Positions 1 to 8,552 of a stretch of 60,923 nt of DNA are shown in pieces (position 1 is the stretch's first letter; every line of letters begins with the position of its first letter). The notes beneath the pieces are model-generated. The model searched no databases. It saw nothing but the letters and a program-made list of their open reading frames with translations, and was not told where the DNA came from. The DNA is from Deltaproteobacteria bacterium (GTDB taxonomy: Bacteria; Myxococcota_A; Polyangia; Polyangiales; Sandaracinaceae). Position numbers and translations under genes: made by a program. The stretch is from positions 1 to 60,923 of the forward strand of contig JAFLCL010000020.1 of the NCBI GenBank assembly GCA_017303575.1, read 5' to 3'.

Positions 1-333
1 GGCGACGAACGGCCCCCACGCCTCCTCGCAGCTCGCCTGCCAGCGCGCGGTGCACGCGGCCACGTCGAGGACGCCGCCGGGGAGCACCTCGCCGCAGTCG
101 CAGTCGCTCGCGGCGGTGCAGATCGCCTCGGCGAGCGGATGACAGTAGTCGGCGATCACGCCGCCCGGTCCGCCATCGGGCACGCCCGACTCGAACGCCG
201 CCGCCGCGTCGAGGCCGGAGTCGTCCGCGGAAGAAGACGCATCGACGCCCGCGTCGGTGGGTCCGGGATCACCACAGCCGATCACGAGGACGAGGGAGGC
301 CGAGAGCGCGCGTGCGATCGAGGACGCAGTCAT
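1..333 (-). CDS. Secreted lipoprotein, C-terminus beyond the left edge
   Basis: Reading leftwards from ATG at 333, the frame stays open to base 1, so 111 codons are seen and the 3' end is missing. The product begins with a short lipoprotein signal (hydrophobic core, then IGC lipobox). An Asp/Ser/Ala-rich spacer (about residues 25-50) follows, then a Cys-rich segment with an AICTAASDCDCG stretch. Lipoproteins of this build are common in large myxobacterial genomes and usually have no known function. A GGGAG sequence lies shortly upstream of the ATG. It starts 58 bp downstream of the peroxidase gene and is probably cotranscribed with it. No catalytic motif is visible. Confidence 0.65.
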   Translation of the reverse strand, partial: MTASSIARALSASLVLVIGCGDPGPTDAGVDASSSADDSGLDAAAAFESGVPDGGPGGVIADYCHPLAEAICTAASDCDCGEVLPGGVLDVAACTARWQASCEEAWGPFVA

Positions 334-391
334 GGGGCGCTCCCTGACCGACCGCGATCACGGAGGCAAGACGATCGAGCGTGCTCCGTGT

Positions 392-2191
392 CTAGAGAGC
401 CTCGAGGAACGCGACGATCGAGGCGATGCGCCCGTCCTCGAAGCCGATCAGGTGTGGATCGCGCACGCCGATCACACGCGGGTCGGGCGTGTGCGGACGG
501 CGCACGCGCGCGTAGTGCTCGACCACCGATCGCAGCGTCATGAACGTGCCCGCGTGACCGTAGGGCGCGCTGTCGCCGAGGGCCCGCAGCGTCGGCGTGC
601 GGAAGGCGCCGCGCATGCGCTCGGGGAATGCATCGAGGCCATCGAGCGGATCCGGCGTCGTCCGATCGTCGGAGTACGCGCCCTGCGCGCGCGTCTCACT
701 CGCGGCGAGCGTGTCGAACGCGGCGATACGCCCCTGGTCGCCCAGCGCCCCCTCGCCCACTCCGGGCATGTCGATCGCGAAGAACGCGTCGTTCGCGAGG
801 CGTGGACCCCAGTGGCACTGAGGGCATCCGCCCTGGAAGAACGCGAGCAGGCCGTCCCGCTCCGCGACGCTCAACGCGTCGAGCTCGCCGGAGGCGTAGC
901 GATCGAAGCGACCCCGCGTGTGCACGAGCGTGCGCTCGTACGCCTCGATCGCCTTGCCGACGTTGGTGAAGACACGCGTGACGGCGTCGCGATCGGCGAC
1001 GCGCATCGCCTCCCACGCCGCGTCGCCCGGCGCGCCTTCGGCTGGAAAGCGCGCGCCGTCCGCGAGCGGTGGGAGCGCACCGAAGATCGCCTCGTAGTCG
1101 GCTGGGTACGCACTGGCGACACGGTGCGCGACGAAGAGACGACTGCTCGCCATCTCGCGTTCGTTCTCGATGGGCCCCAGCGCCTGCGCCCACAGCGTGT
1201 CTGCGCGACCGTCCCAGAACTGCCAGCGCGACCCGGCGGCGTCGATCAGCGTGGGCGTGTTCCGCGTGACGTCCTCGACGCCTCGTCCGACCACGCGCGC
1301 GTCGGTGAACGAGCGCGGCTCCTGATGACACGAGCTGCACGCGACCTCGCTCGGCGAGAGGCTCGCGTCCTCGAAGAGCCGCTCACCCAGCGCGGCCGCT
1401 GCGACGTCGTCCGCGTGGGCGTTCGACGAGCTCGGCGGCGGCGCGTACGGCGCGCCCATCGCCTCGAGGATCTCCCACCGATCGCGGGTGAAGCGCCCAT
1501 CGAGGAGCTCGGGCTCGAACGGCGGCGGCCGCGTCTGCTCGCGCAGTCGGGCCTGCGTGGCGCGCACGGCGTCTTCGATCTCACCCGCCCGCGGATCGGT
1601 GAACCAGCGCTCGAGGTGGAGCGTGCGCGCGTCGAGCACGACGACGATGGGGAGCGCGATGCCGCCGATCGCGATCGCGCCGAGCTGCTCGTCGGGGTCA
1701 CTGGCGATCGCATCGGGGAGCTCGTCGTAGCGGGCCACGACGGAGTCGAGCCGCTCCGTGCGCATCGGCATCGCGTCTTCGTCGGCGGCCCAGAGGTCGA
1801 TCACGACGACGTCGTCCATCGCAACGAGCGCGGCTGTGTGCGCGACGTGCCAGAGCGACTGCGCCGACCACGCGGTGAGCTCGCGGATCACGATCACGCG
1901 GCCCGCGGGCGCGCAGGGCTCGTGGTGATCGCGCAGCGCCACCGCTCCTTCGGTGCCCGGCCACGAGAGCAGCGGCAGCTCACCGCTCTCGATCGATCGC
2001 TCGCCGACGAGCTCACCCGGCACGCGCGTGCATCCCGCATCGACGCGCGTGTCGAAGCGCACATCGGCGACCGGCGCATCGAGCCCTGCATCCACCGTCG
2101 CGTCCATCGGCGCTCGCATCGGCTCGCACGCGAGGAGCACGAGCAGCACGAGCGCGAGCATGGGCGAGCGACGCATGGCGCGCGCGAGCAT
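392..2191 (-). CDS. Di-haem cytochrome c peroxidase / MauG-family lipoprotein
   Basis: 599 residues. An N-terminal lipoprotein signal ends at LLAC (C22), so the protein is probably outer-membrane anchored and periplasmic. The C-terminal half is a cytochrome c peroxidase-like domain with two haem c sites, CSSCH (285-289) and CPQCH (456-460). It also has the usual NTPTL, FWDGRA and APYGHAGTF segments. This family reduces H2O2 or oxidises protein substrates. Residues of about 55-220 look like a thioredoxin-fold domain (GGIALPIVVVLDA resembles the cis-Pro region) but lack CxxC, so any role there is non-redox or structural. ATG at 2191 was chosen; ATG at 2176 is also possible and still gives a complete signal. 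Confidence 0.85.
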   Translation of the reverse strand: MLARAMRRSPMLALVLLVLLACEPMRAPMDATVDAGLDAPVADVRFDTRVDAGCTRVPGELVGERSIESGELPLLSWPGTEGAVALRDHHEPCAPAGRVIVIRELTAWSAQSLWHVAHTAALVAMDDVVVIDLWAADEDAMPMRTERLDSVVARYDELPDAIASDPDEQLGAIAIGGIALPIVVVLDARTLHLERWFTDPRAGEIEDAVRATQARLREQTRPPPFEPELLDGRFTRDRWEILEAMGAPYAPPPSSSNAHADDVAAAALGERLFEDASLSPSEVACSSCHQEPRSFTDARVVGRGVEDVTRNTPTLIDAAGSRWQFWDGRADTLWAQALGPIENEREMASSRLFVAHRVASAYPADYEAIFGALPPLADGARFPAEGAPGDAAWEAMRVADRDAVTRVFTNVGKAIEAYERTLVHTRGRFDRYASGELDALSVAERDGLLAFFQGGCPQCHWGPRLANDAFFAIDMPGVGEGALGDQGRIAAFDTLAASETRAQGAYSDDRTTPDPLDGLDAFPERMRGAFRTPTLRALGDSAPYGHAGTFMTLRSVVEHYARVRRPHTPDPRVIGVRDPHLIGFEDGRIASIVAFLEAL

Positions 2192-2309
2192 CCCAGACAC
2201 GACGTGAACGAGCACGGGATCCCCAGCACCGGGCGCGTCACGAAGCGCTTCCTCGTGCCCCGCGTGCTTCGCGCAAGGGCGCTCGTTCTCCGGACCGGCT
2301 TCGCTGCGG

Positions 2310-2315
2310 TATCGT
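2310..2315 (+). promoter_or_regulatory. Leaderless-type -10 hexamer TATCGT
   Basis: TATCGT ends 9 nt before the ATG at 2325. That puts the transcription start within a few bases of the start codon. There is no Shine-Dalgarno sequence in the gap, and no clear -35 box is seen. One of a recurring set in this window. Confidence 0.45.
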
Positions 2316-2324
2316 GCGGGCTGA

Positions 2325-3002
2325 ATGGAACCGACGGGACGGGGCCGATGCCCAACGCACGATCTGGCGCTCGGCCCTGCGGGCGACTGTGTTCTGTGTC
2401 GCCGTCCACCCGCCGCCGAGCTGCCGCCGCCGCGCGGACCCGTTGCGCTGTGGCTCGTTGGACTGGGGCTCGTGGCCGCCCTGGTCGTCGTGCTCGGCGT
2501 TGCGCTCGGTGTGCGGAGCCTCGTCAGCAGCCCGCCTCCGACGCCGCCCGTCCTCGCCGTGAGCGAGCCGCCGGCGCCGCCGGCCACGGAGCGACGAACG
2601 CGCACCGAACCTCCTGCGCGCGAACGCGTCCGCTCGGGGACGTCGAACACGCGCGAACCGCCGCCGCACGAGCCCGCTCCCGAAGCCCCGACCGGAGCGC
2701 CCTCCGAGCCCGACCGCTACGCGATGCAGTCCGCGCGTCGTCGCGTGTCGATCACGATGTACTCCGCCTCCTGGTGCCCGACGTGTCGGAGCGCCGAGGC
2801 GTACCTACGCGAACACCAGATCCGCTTCACGAAGCGAGACATCGAAGACGGCGAGCGCAACAGCGAGCGTCTTCGTGATCTGAACCCGGCTGGCACCATC
2901 CCGACGTTCGAGCTCGACGAACGGGTCGTGGTCGGCTTCGGGCCGCAGTCCTTCGAGGCCGCGCTCGACGAGGCCGCGCTCGCCCGCGTCGTCCGACGCT
3001 GA
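2325..3002 (+). CDS. Membrane-anchored glutaredoxin-domain protein
   Basis: 225 residues. The N-terminus has a zinc-ribbon-like set of ligands (C9, H12, C22, C25), then one transmembrane helix at about 42-66. A Pro/Arg/Glu-rich linker follows to about 140. The C-terminal glutaredoxin fold has the active site CPTC (C151, C154), a TIPTF cis-Pro loop and a GFGPQ segment. The single helix fits an inner-membrane anchor, but which side the redox domain faces is not clear. Glutaredoxins reduce disulfides or glutathione adducts. The zinc-ribbon plus glutaredoxin combination is unusual. ATG 2325 is supported by a -10 hexamer just upstream. Confidence 0.8.
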   Translation: MEPTGRGRCPTHDLALGPAGDCVLCRRPPAAELPPPRGPVALWLVGLGLVAALVVVLGVALGVRSLVSSPPPTPPVLAVSEPPAPPATERRTRTEPPARERVRSGTSNTREPPPHEPAPEAPTGAPSEPDRYAMQSARRRVSITMYSASWCPTCRSAEAYLREHQIRFTKRDIEDGERNSERLRDLNPAGTIPTFELDERVVVGFGPQSFEAALDEAALARVVRR

Positions 3003-3014
3003 ATCGATCGCTTC

Positions 3015-3020
3015 TAGGGT
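3015..3020 (+). promoter_or_regulatory. Possible -10 hexamer TAGGGT
   Basis: TAGGGT ends 13 nt before the ATG at 3034 and sits just after the stop codon at 3002. If used, the mRNA would have a leader of only about 6 nt. No Shine-Dalgarno sequence is seen. This is weaker than the other members of the set because of the longer gap. Confidence 0.3.
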
Positions 3021-3033
3021 TGAGACGCAGCCG

Positions 3034-3972
3034 ATGACCTCGACGCCATCGATCTCCGAGACCGCTCCTGCTTCGAGCGCCTTCTCCGACGCGCTCTCGA
3101 TCGCCCGCTACCACATCGTGTTGATCGCGATGACGGCGAGCCTCGTGTTCGGCTGGCTCACCACGGGTCGCTACGGCTTCGGCCTCGCGCTCGTCGTCGG
3201 GCTCGACTGGTTCCTGATCAACCTCTTCAACAAGGTCACCGACGTCGAAGAGGATCTCGAGAACGGCATCCCGGGCACCGAGCGCGTCGCGAAGTGGAAG
3301 CGCTTCCTCGCGCCCGGCTGCTTCGCGCTGCTCGGGCTCTCGTTCCTCAGTCACCTGCCGTTCCCCGAGATCACGCCGCTGCGCGTGATCGTGCAGCTCA
3401 TCGGCCTCGCGTACTCGTACCGCTTGGTGCCCACGCCCTCGGGCATGAAGCGCATCAAGCAGCTCTACTTCTTCAAGAACTTCGGCTCGGCGTTCCTCTT
3501 CGTGCTCACGTGCCTCGCGTACCCGATCGCCATCGCAGGCTGGTCACCGACGGTGCCGTGGATCTTCGTCGCGGCGCTCGCGCTCTTCTTCGTGCCGTTC
3601 GAGGTGAGCTACGAGATCCTCTACGACTTCCGCGATCTGCCAGGCGATCGACGCGAGGGCATCCCCACGTTCCCCGTGGTGCACGGCCCCGTGATCGCGC
3701 AGCGCCTCATCGACGCGTTGCTCGTGACGAGCGTCGTGGTGATCGCGATCGCCGTGCTCACGGGCGCGTTCGGTCTGCGCGAGCTCTTGTTCATCGTCGC
3801 GCCGATCGCTCAGTGGTTCTTCTACCGACCGCGGCTCACGCGAGGGCTCACGAGCAACGACTGCATCGTGCTCACGCACCTCGGCTCCGCGCAGCTCGTC
3901 TTCTTCCTGATCGGCACGCGCGTGTGGCTCGCGATGGACCTGCCGGAGAACGTCTTCGTGCCGTGGGCGTAG
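3034..3972 (+). CDS. UbiA-family prenyltransferase
   Basis: 312 residues, polytopic, of the usual UbiA length (about 290-320). It shows the first Asp-rich motif, NLFNKVTDVEEDLEN (about 63-77), and the second, YDFRDLPGDRREG (about 197-209). These bind prenyl diphosphate through Mg2+. Members move prenyl chains onto aromatic acceptors for quinones, haem A, chlorophyll or lipids, in the inner membrane. No neighbouring quinone or tetrapyrrole gene gives away the acceptor, so the substrate is unknown. It lies 31 bp after the glutaredoxin gene with its own possible promoter. Confidence 0.85.
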   Translation: MTSTPSISETAPASSAFSDALSIARYHIVLIAMTASLVFGWLTTGRYGFGLALVVGLDWFLINLFNKVTDVEEDLENGIPGTERVAKWKRFLAPGCFALLGLSFLSHLPFPEITPLRVIVQLIGLAYSYRLVPTPSGMKRIKQLYFFKNFGSAFLFVLTCLAYPIAIAGWSPTVPWIFVAALALFFVPFEVSYEILYDFRDLPGDRREGIPTFPVVHGPVIAQRLIDALLVTSVVVIAIAVLTGAFGLRELLFIVAPIAQWFFYRPRLTRGLTSNDCIVLTHLGSAQLVFFLIGTRVWLAMDLPENVFVPWA

Positions 3973-4040
3973 CGCGCTGCGTGCGCGACGTGATCGATGG
4001 AAAGACGGTCTGCGGCTCGACCGCATGGGGCGGACGGCTC

Positions 4041-4046
4041 TAGCAT
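4041..4046 (+). promoter_or_regulatory. Leaderless-type promoter, -10 TAGCAT
   Basis: TAGCAT ends 6 nt before the ATG at 4053, the ideal distance for transcription to start at the A of the start codon. A TCGACC sequence at 4017-4022 lies 18 bp upstream and could be a weak -35 box. No ribosome-binding site is present. Confidence 0.5.
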
Positions 4047-4052
4047 CGCGCC

Positions 4053-4820
4053 ATGTTGCTTGGATGCTCGGCTCGTGGCGCTGCGATCGCTTGCGCTCTC
4101 TTGGTAGCTGCTCCCGCTCCGCTCTCGGCACAGGACGCGGACACCTCTCCTTCTGGGGCCCGCGATGCAGAGGCGCGGGGGCTCTTCGAGGCGGGACGTG
4201 CGGCCTTCGCCGACGGTCGCTTCGAGGATGCGCGCGACTACTTTCGACGCGCGCACGCGCTGAGCGGGCGGGACGCTCTGCTCTACAACATCGGCAGCAC
4301 CGAGGATCGGCTGCGGAACGACGCGGCTGCGCTCGAGGCCTTCGAGGCTTACCTCGCGGCCGTCCCCGACGCGGAGAACGCGAGCGAGGTGCGAGGCCGC
4401 ATCGAGGTGCTGCGCCGCACGCTGGCCGAGGCTCCCGATCCGACACCTCCGCCGAGTCCGCCGACGCCTGGCCCCGTGACCTCGGGGCCGTCGATCGTGT
4501 GGACGTTCGTCGTCGGCGGCGTCGCGCTCGCGGCAGGGGGTGCGGCGATCGGGACCTGGATCGCCGCGAACGATCAGTACGCAGCGCTCGAGCGCGGCTG
4601 CTTCGCGATGGCGGGGTCCTGCAACGAGGCCGAGATCTCCGCGAGTGGTGTCGAGGGGCTCGTGACGGCGACCAACGTGCTCATGATCTCCTCGCTCGTG
4701 CTCGCCGCGGGGACAGGCGTGGCGCTGGCGCTGGAGCTGACCTCACCCGGCGACGCCACGAGCGCCCACGCGCGGCTCGGTGTGGGTCCCGGCTCGGTCT
4801 TCCTCGACGGGAGCTTCTGA
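4053..4820 (+). CDS. Exported TPR-containing membrane protein
   Basis: 255 residues. A signal peptide ends after PLSAQ (about residue 29). Residues of about 38-125 form two or three tetratricopeptide-like helical hairpins (RGLFEAGRAAFADGRFEDA and YNIGSTEDRLRNDAAALEAF). A Pro-rich stretch (about 130-150) is followed by two hydrophobic segments at about 150-172 and 208-232. TPR units mediate protein contacts, so this is probably a periplasmic scaffold held in the membrane. It is translationally coupled (TGATG) to the next lipoprotein gene. The exact partner is unknown. The start is supported by the -10 hexamer 6 nt upstream. Confidence 0.7.
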   Translation: MLLGCSARGAAIACALLVAAPAPLSAQDADTSPSGARDAEARGLFEAGRAAFADGRFEDARDYFRRAHALSGRDALLYNIGSTEDRLRNDAAALEAFEAYLAAVPDAENASEVRGRIEVLRRTLAEAPDPTPPPSPPTPGPVTSGPSIVWTFVVGGVALAAGGAAIGTWIAANDQYAALERGCFAMAGSCNEAEISASGVEGLVTATNVLMISSLVLAAGTGVALALELTSPGDATSAHARLGVGPGSVFLDGSF

Positions 4821-6139
4821 TGTCGTGGCGCGCAAGGTCGCTCGCTCTGGTCGCCCTCGGCGCCGGGTGCAGCCTCGATCTCGATCGCCTGCGCGACTCG
4901 CGCGATGGTCAGGTGCTCGACGCCGCAGACGATCTCGACGCCCGTGACCTCGACGCGTCTGGCGTGGATGCCCTGGATCTGGACGCGCCCTCGGCCGATG
5001 CGGCGATCGATGCCTCGCGCCTGGACGCTCCTTCGATCGATGCACGTGTCGAGTGTGTGCCTGCGTGCGAGTCGGGCTTCCGCTGCGACGACGGCGCGTG
5101 CGTTCCGGCGTTCCGCCTCGGCGTCCTCTACACCGGCGCGATGGCGGACCGCTGCGCCGCGGGCCGCGACGCGACGCTCGCGGTGCTCGCATGCGCGTCC
5201 TCGATGGAGACCGTCGCCTATCCGCTCAGCATGGAAGGATGCAGCGCGACCGTGGGATCACCCATCGCCGCAGTTCACGGAGGAGGCTCGGCGCTCGCAG
5301 TCGCCGACCTGGATCGCGACGGCGCGGTCGACGTGCTCTCGGTGGGTAGCTCGAACCTCGCCTTCTCGTTCGGCACGCCAGGTGGGTTCAACCTCGCGTC
5401 GGGCGGCTCCACGGGCCACGGCGCGGGTGCGCCCTCGGCCATCGCTGCGGGGGATCTGTACGTCGATGCCGGAGAGCTCATGGACGTCGTCATCTTCGAG
5501 GCGGGCCCGCGTTCGCAGTGGTTCAGGCACGACCCGTCTCGGACGTTGGCACCTCGCACCGGCGCGCCTTCAGGCTCGGGGATCACGACACGGGACGGCC
5601 TCGTGGCCCCCATGAGCGGCGACGCCATCGCCGACATCGTCCGCCTCGTCGCGCTCGATGCCACCGGCGACGTGTCGCTCTCCGTCACCCCGAGCCTCGG
5701 GGACGGCACCTTCGGCGGCGCGTCGTCGGTGCGGGTCGGTCGCGCGGATCACATCGCCTTCTTCCCCCCCTCCATGGGGAGCGGGCCCGCAATCGTCGCG
5801 ACGGGGCCCTCCGATCTCTACTTCGTCGAGGCCGGCAGTCCGCCGGTCGCTCACCCCTTCCCCCTTTCGTCGAGCGATCTCCTCGACGTGGTGATCGCCG
5901 ACCTCGACGGCGCGCTGCCACCCGAGGTCGTGGTGGCCGATGCCAACGGCGACCGAGTCCGCGCCTTCCGCGTGACCGCCGGCTCGGTGAGAGAGGTGCA
6001 GTCCGTCGTCGTCGGTGCGTTCGGGCCGACCGCCGATCTCGCGGCAGTGGACATCGATGACGACGGCTCCTCCGAGCTCGTCCTCATCACGGGCGGTGCC
6101 CTCTCCATCGTCGGTGTGCTCGCTCCGACGTGTCCGTGA
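4820..6139 (+). CDS. FG-GAP/VCBS-repeat lipoprotein
   Basis: 439 residues, starting at the ATG that overlaps the previous stop (TGATG). The lipoprotein signal ends at GAGC (C16). A long Asp/Ala/Leu-rich spacer (about 20-75) is followed by a short Cys cluster. Then come beta-propeller-type repeats with calcium-binding DxDxDG loops: AVADLDRDGAVDVL, VVIADLDGALPPEVV and AAVDIDDDGSSELVL. FG-GAP/VCBS repeats build extracellular propellers that often bind partners or sugars. The protein is probably displayed on the cell surface. Tight coupling to the TPR gene suggests that the two products act together. Confidence 0.75.
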   Translation: MSWRARSLALVALGAGCSLDLDRLRDSRDGQVLDAADDLDARDLDASGVDALDLDAPSADAAIDASRLDAPSIDARVECVPACESGFRCDDGACVPAFRLGVLYTGAMADRCAAGRDATLAVLACASSMETVAYPLSMEGCSATVGSPIAAVHGGGSALAVADLDRDGAVDVLSVGSSNLAFSFGTPGGFNLASGGSTGHGAGAPSAIAAGDLYVDAGELMDVVIFEAGPRSQWFRHDPSRTLAPRTGAPSGSGITTRDGLVAPMSGDAIADIVRLVALDATGDVSLSVTPSLGDGTFGGASSVRVGRADHIAFFPPSMGSGPAIVATGPSDLYFVEAGSPPVAHPFPLSSSDLLDVVIADLDGALPPEVVVADANGDRVRAFRVTAGSVREVQSVVVGAFGPTADLAAVDIDDDGSSELVLITGGALSIVGVLAPTCP

Positions 6140-6147
6140 ATCTCTCG

Positions 6148-6163
6148 GCGATCGCGCGATCGC
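6148..6163. terminator. Perfect 16-bp palindrome between convergent genes
   Basis: GCGATCGCGCGATCGC is its own reverse complement and lies in the 33 bp between the stop codons at 6139 (+) and 6173 (-). It can fold into a hairpin on either transcript, so a shared terminator is plausible. There is no T-tract. The GCGATCGC core is common in this sequence, so chance cannot be excluded. Confidence 0.35.
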
Positions 6164-6172
6164 GATCGCGCG

Positions 6173-7399
6173 TCACGCGACCGCGAGCGGTACGCGGACC
6201 TCGATGCGCGCGCCGCCCGTGTGCGCAGGGAGCTCGAGGCAGCCTCCCGCGCGCTCCGCGAGCTTGCGCGCGACCGAGAGACCGAGCCCCGTACCGTGAG
6301 GCTTGGTGGTGAAGTACTCGCGCCCGAGCTGGGCGCGGATCTCGTCCGAGATGCCCGGCCCATCGTCTTCGACCGCGACCAGGCCCTCGTCTCCGTCGTG
6401 CGAGACCACGACGCGGATGGTCCCCACGCGGCCCGCGCCTGCGAGCGCATCACGCGCGTTGAGCACGAGGTTCAGCACCACCTGCTCGAGCGCGGTGTCG
6501 TCCATCGCGAGCATCACGCTCGCATCGACCTCGAGCACGAGGTGCGCGTGGCCTCGTGCGAGCAGCTCGAGGATGGGCGAGAAGCGCGTGAGCACCGCGC
6601 TCGCGGACGTTCGCGCCGGTGAAGGCTCGGCGATCACACGATCGGCGAAGCGACGCAGATCGCTCGCGAGCCGCTCACCCACCGAGAGCGCCTCGCCGAT
6701 CGCCGTCGCGAGCTCTCGCGAGGCAGTGTCGCCCGTGCGGGCGAGCTGATCGGTGCCCAGTCGCGTGGCCGTGAACACGTTGCCGAGCTCGTGCGCGAGG
6801 CTCCGCGCGAGCAAGGTCACCGTCTCGATGCCGTCGGCCGCCGATGCGCTCGCCACGCGCTCACGCAAGACCTGCTCGAGGCGGAGGCGGCTGGCCTGCT
6901 CGCAGATGAGCGAGGCCGCGTCCGCGATGGTGCACGCGAAGTCGACCTCTGCCGCAGTCCACTTTCGCGCGGGGCCCACGTGCTCGTGACAGATCACACC
7001 GATCACCTCGCCGCGCGCGTAGAGCGGCGCGTCGAGCATCGAGGTGATGCCCAGGCGCTCGAGGTAGCCGTCGCGCAGCGCGCCCGTGACCGGGTCGGTG
7101 CGCGCGTCGTCGGCGACGATGGCCTTGCGGCTCAGCAACGCCTCGCGGTAGCGCGGCGCGCCGCCCACCACGAGCACGTCTCCCTCCGAGTGTGTGCGTG
7201 TCGAGGCCACGTAGAGGTGCTCGAGGCGCAGCTGCTGGGGGTCCTCTTCGTCGAACATCCACACGCCCACGCGCTCGACGCCGAGCGTGTGCGCAGACAG
7301 CTCCGTCGTCTTCACGACGGCCTGTTCGTACGTCTCGCGATCGTCGATGCGGAGCCGCGCGAGCGCGAGGCGCGCAGGCTCGTAGGACGGTGAGGTCAT
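6173..7399 (-). CDS. GAF-domain sensor histidine kinase (orphan)
   Basis: 408 residues and soluble. A GAF sensor domain spans about 25-170. The dimerisation/phosphoacceptor segment ARSLAHELGNVF has H203. The ATPase domain has the N box (LNLVLNARDAL), G1 (VEDDGPGI), an F box (YFTTK) and G2 (GTGLGLS). It autophosphorylates on His and passes phosphate to a response regulator, but no regulator gene is adjacent. It has no receiver or membrane segment, so it probably senses a cytoplasmic ligand. ATG 7399 was chosen because the upstream part of the frame is not conserved-looking. It is convergent with the lipoprotein gene ending at 6139. Confidence 0.88.
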   Translation of the reverse strand: MTSPSYEPARLALARLRIDDRETYEQAVVKTTELSAHTLGVERVGVWMFDEEDPQQLRLEHLYVASTRTHSEGDVLVVGGAPRYREALLSRKAIVADDARTDPVTGALRDGYLERLGITSMLDAPLYARGEVIGVICHEHVGPARKWTAAEVDFACTIADAASLICEQASRLRLEQVLRERVASASAADGIETVTLLARSLAHELGNVFTATRLGTDQLARTGDTASRELATAIGEALSVGERLASDLRRFADRVIAEPSPARTSASAVLTRFSPILELLARGHAHLVLEVDASVMLAMDDTALEQVVLNLVLNARDALAGAGRVGTIRVVVSHDGDEGLVAVEDDGPGISDEIRAQLGREYFTTKPHGTGLGLSVARKLAERAGGCLELPAHTGGARIEVRVPLAVA

Positions 7400-7472
7400 G
7401 GGCCCTGCCGGAGGCCGATGGAACACCCATCTCGTGGGCGGGTCAACGCGCCGTGTCAGGAGCAATCCGTGT

Positions 7473-7478
7473 TAGCGT
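7473..7478 (+). promoter_or_regulatory. Leaderless-type -10 hexamer TAGCGT
   Basis: TAGCGT ends 9 nt before the phoH start at 7488, with no Shine-Dalgarno sequence in between. A -35 element is not obvious. Confidence 0.45.
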
Positions 7479-7487
7479 CGCGTCCGG

Positions 7488-8552
7488 ATGTCGGATGTCG
7501 AAACGGGCCAGGGGCCCATCCACGCCGAGGTCGAAGTCGACGACCAGGCACTCATGCTCCAGCTCACGGGCCCGGGCGCGACGCATCTCACCACGCTCTC
7601 GAAAGAGTTCGGGATCGAGACGGGCGTGCGTGGCTCGATCATCCACCTCAAGGGCACGCGCGAGGCGGTCGAGGGCGCCGAGCGTGCGCTGATGGAGATC
7701 CTCGGCGTGCTCGAGCGCGGTCACATGCGCACGGGTGAGGTCGAGCGATCGATCAAGACGCTCAAGAACCATCCCGAGGCCAAGCTCGCCGACATGGCAG
7801 GCGACGTGATCCTCGCGACGCCGCGCAAGACGATCACCGCCAAGGGCGTGGTGCAGCACCGCTACGTGCAGCTCATGCGGCAGCACGACATCGTCTTCGG
7901 CGTCGGTCCCGCCGGCACGGGGAAGACCTACCTCGCGATGGCCGTCGCCGTGAAGGCGCTGATGGACAAGCGGGTGAAGCGCATCGTGCTCACGCGACCG
8001 GCCGTCGAGGCGGGCGAGAAGCTGGGCTTCCTCCCCGGCGATCTCGCGGAGAAGGTGAACCCCTACCTGCGGCCCCTCTACGACGCCCTCCACGACATGA
8101 TGGACGTCGAGAAGGCCCAGGCCCTCGTCGAGCGAGGTGTCGTCGAGGTCGCGCCGCTGGCGTTCATGCGCGGTCGCACGCTCAACGACTCGTTCGTCAT
8201 CCTCGACGAGGCACAGAACGCGACCGTCGAGCAGATGCGCATGTTCCTCACGCGCCTCGGCTTCGGCAGCAAGGCCGTGGTCACCGGCGACGTCACGCAG
8301 GTCGATCTGCCGGGCGGCACGCGCAGCGGTCTGCTCGATGCCGTGCGCCTGCTCGAGAACGTCGAGGGCATCGGCGCCGCGTTCTTCACCGACGCGGACG
8401 TCGTGCGTCATCCGCTCGTGGCCCGCATCGTCCGCGCCTACGAGCTACGAGACGAGCGCTTCGCGGCGCGCGACGCCGAGGAGCGTGAAGAGCGCGAGCG
8501 GGCGAGGGAGCGTCGCTACCGGGATCGGCCTCGCTCCGAGGATCCCGAATGA
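7488..8552 (+). CDS. phoH: PhoH-like P-loop ATPase
   Basis: 354 residues, the usual PhoH/PhoL length. The N-terminal KH-like region (about 12-75) may bind RNA. The P-loop GPAGTGKT is at 140-147, followed by the LTRPAVEAGEKLGFLPGDL signature, the Walker B segment VILDEAQN, and VVTGDVTQVDLP. PhoH proteins are cytoplasmic ATPases linked to RNA metabolism and often sit beside ybeY. Here ybeY is absent. Instead the gene overlaps the HD-GYP gene by 4 bp (ATGA), a linkage that recalls phoH with HD-domain membrane proteins in Firmicutes. The C-terminus is a charged Arg/Glu tail. Confidence 0.92.
   Translation: MSDVETGQGPIHAEVEVDDQALMLQLTGPGATHLTTLSKEFGIETGVRGSIIHLKGTREAVEGAERALMEILGVLERGHMRTGEVERSIKTLKNHPEAKLADMAGDVILATPRKTITAKGVVQHRYVQLMRQHDIVFGVGPAGTGKTYLAMAVAVKALMDKRVKRIVLTRPAVEAGEKLGFLPGDLAEKVNPYLRPLYDALHDMMDVEKAQALVERGVVEVAPLAFMRGRTLNDSFVILDEAQNATVEQMRMFLTRLGFGSKAVVTGDVTQVDLPGGTRSGLLDAVRLLENVEGIGAAFFTDADVVRHPLVARIVRAYELRDERFAARDAEEREERERARERRYRDRPRSEDPE

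Noticed and set aside
6148..6170. GCGATCGC as a HIP1-like iterated palindrome
   Set aside because: The octamer also occurs near 1675, 3746 and 14850, but in DNA of this composition it is expected often. Without counting against a model it is not claimed.
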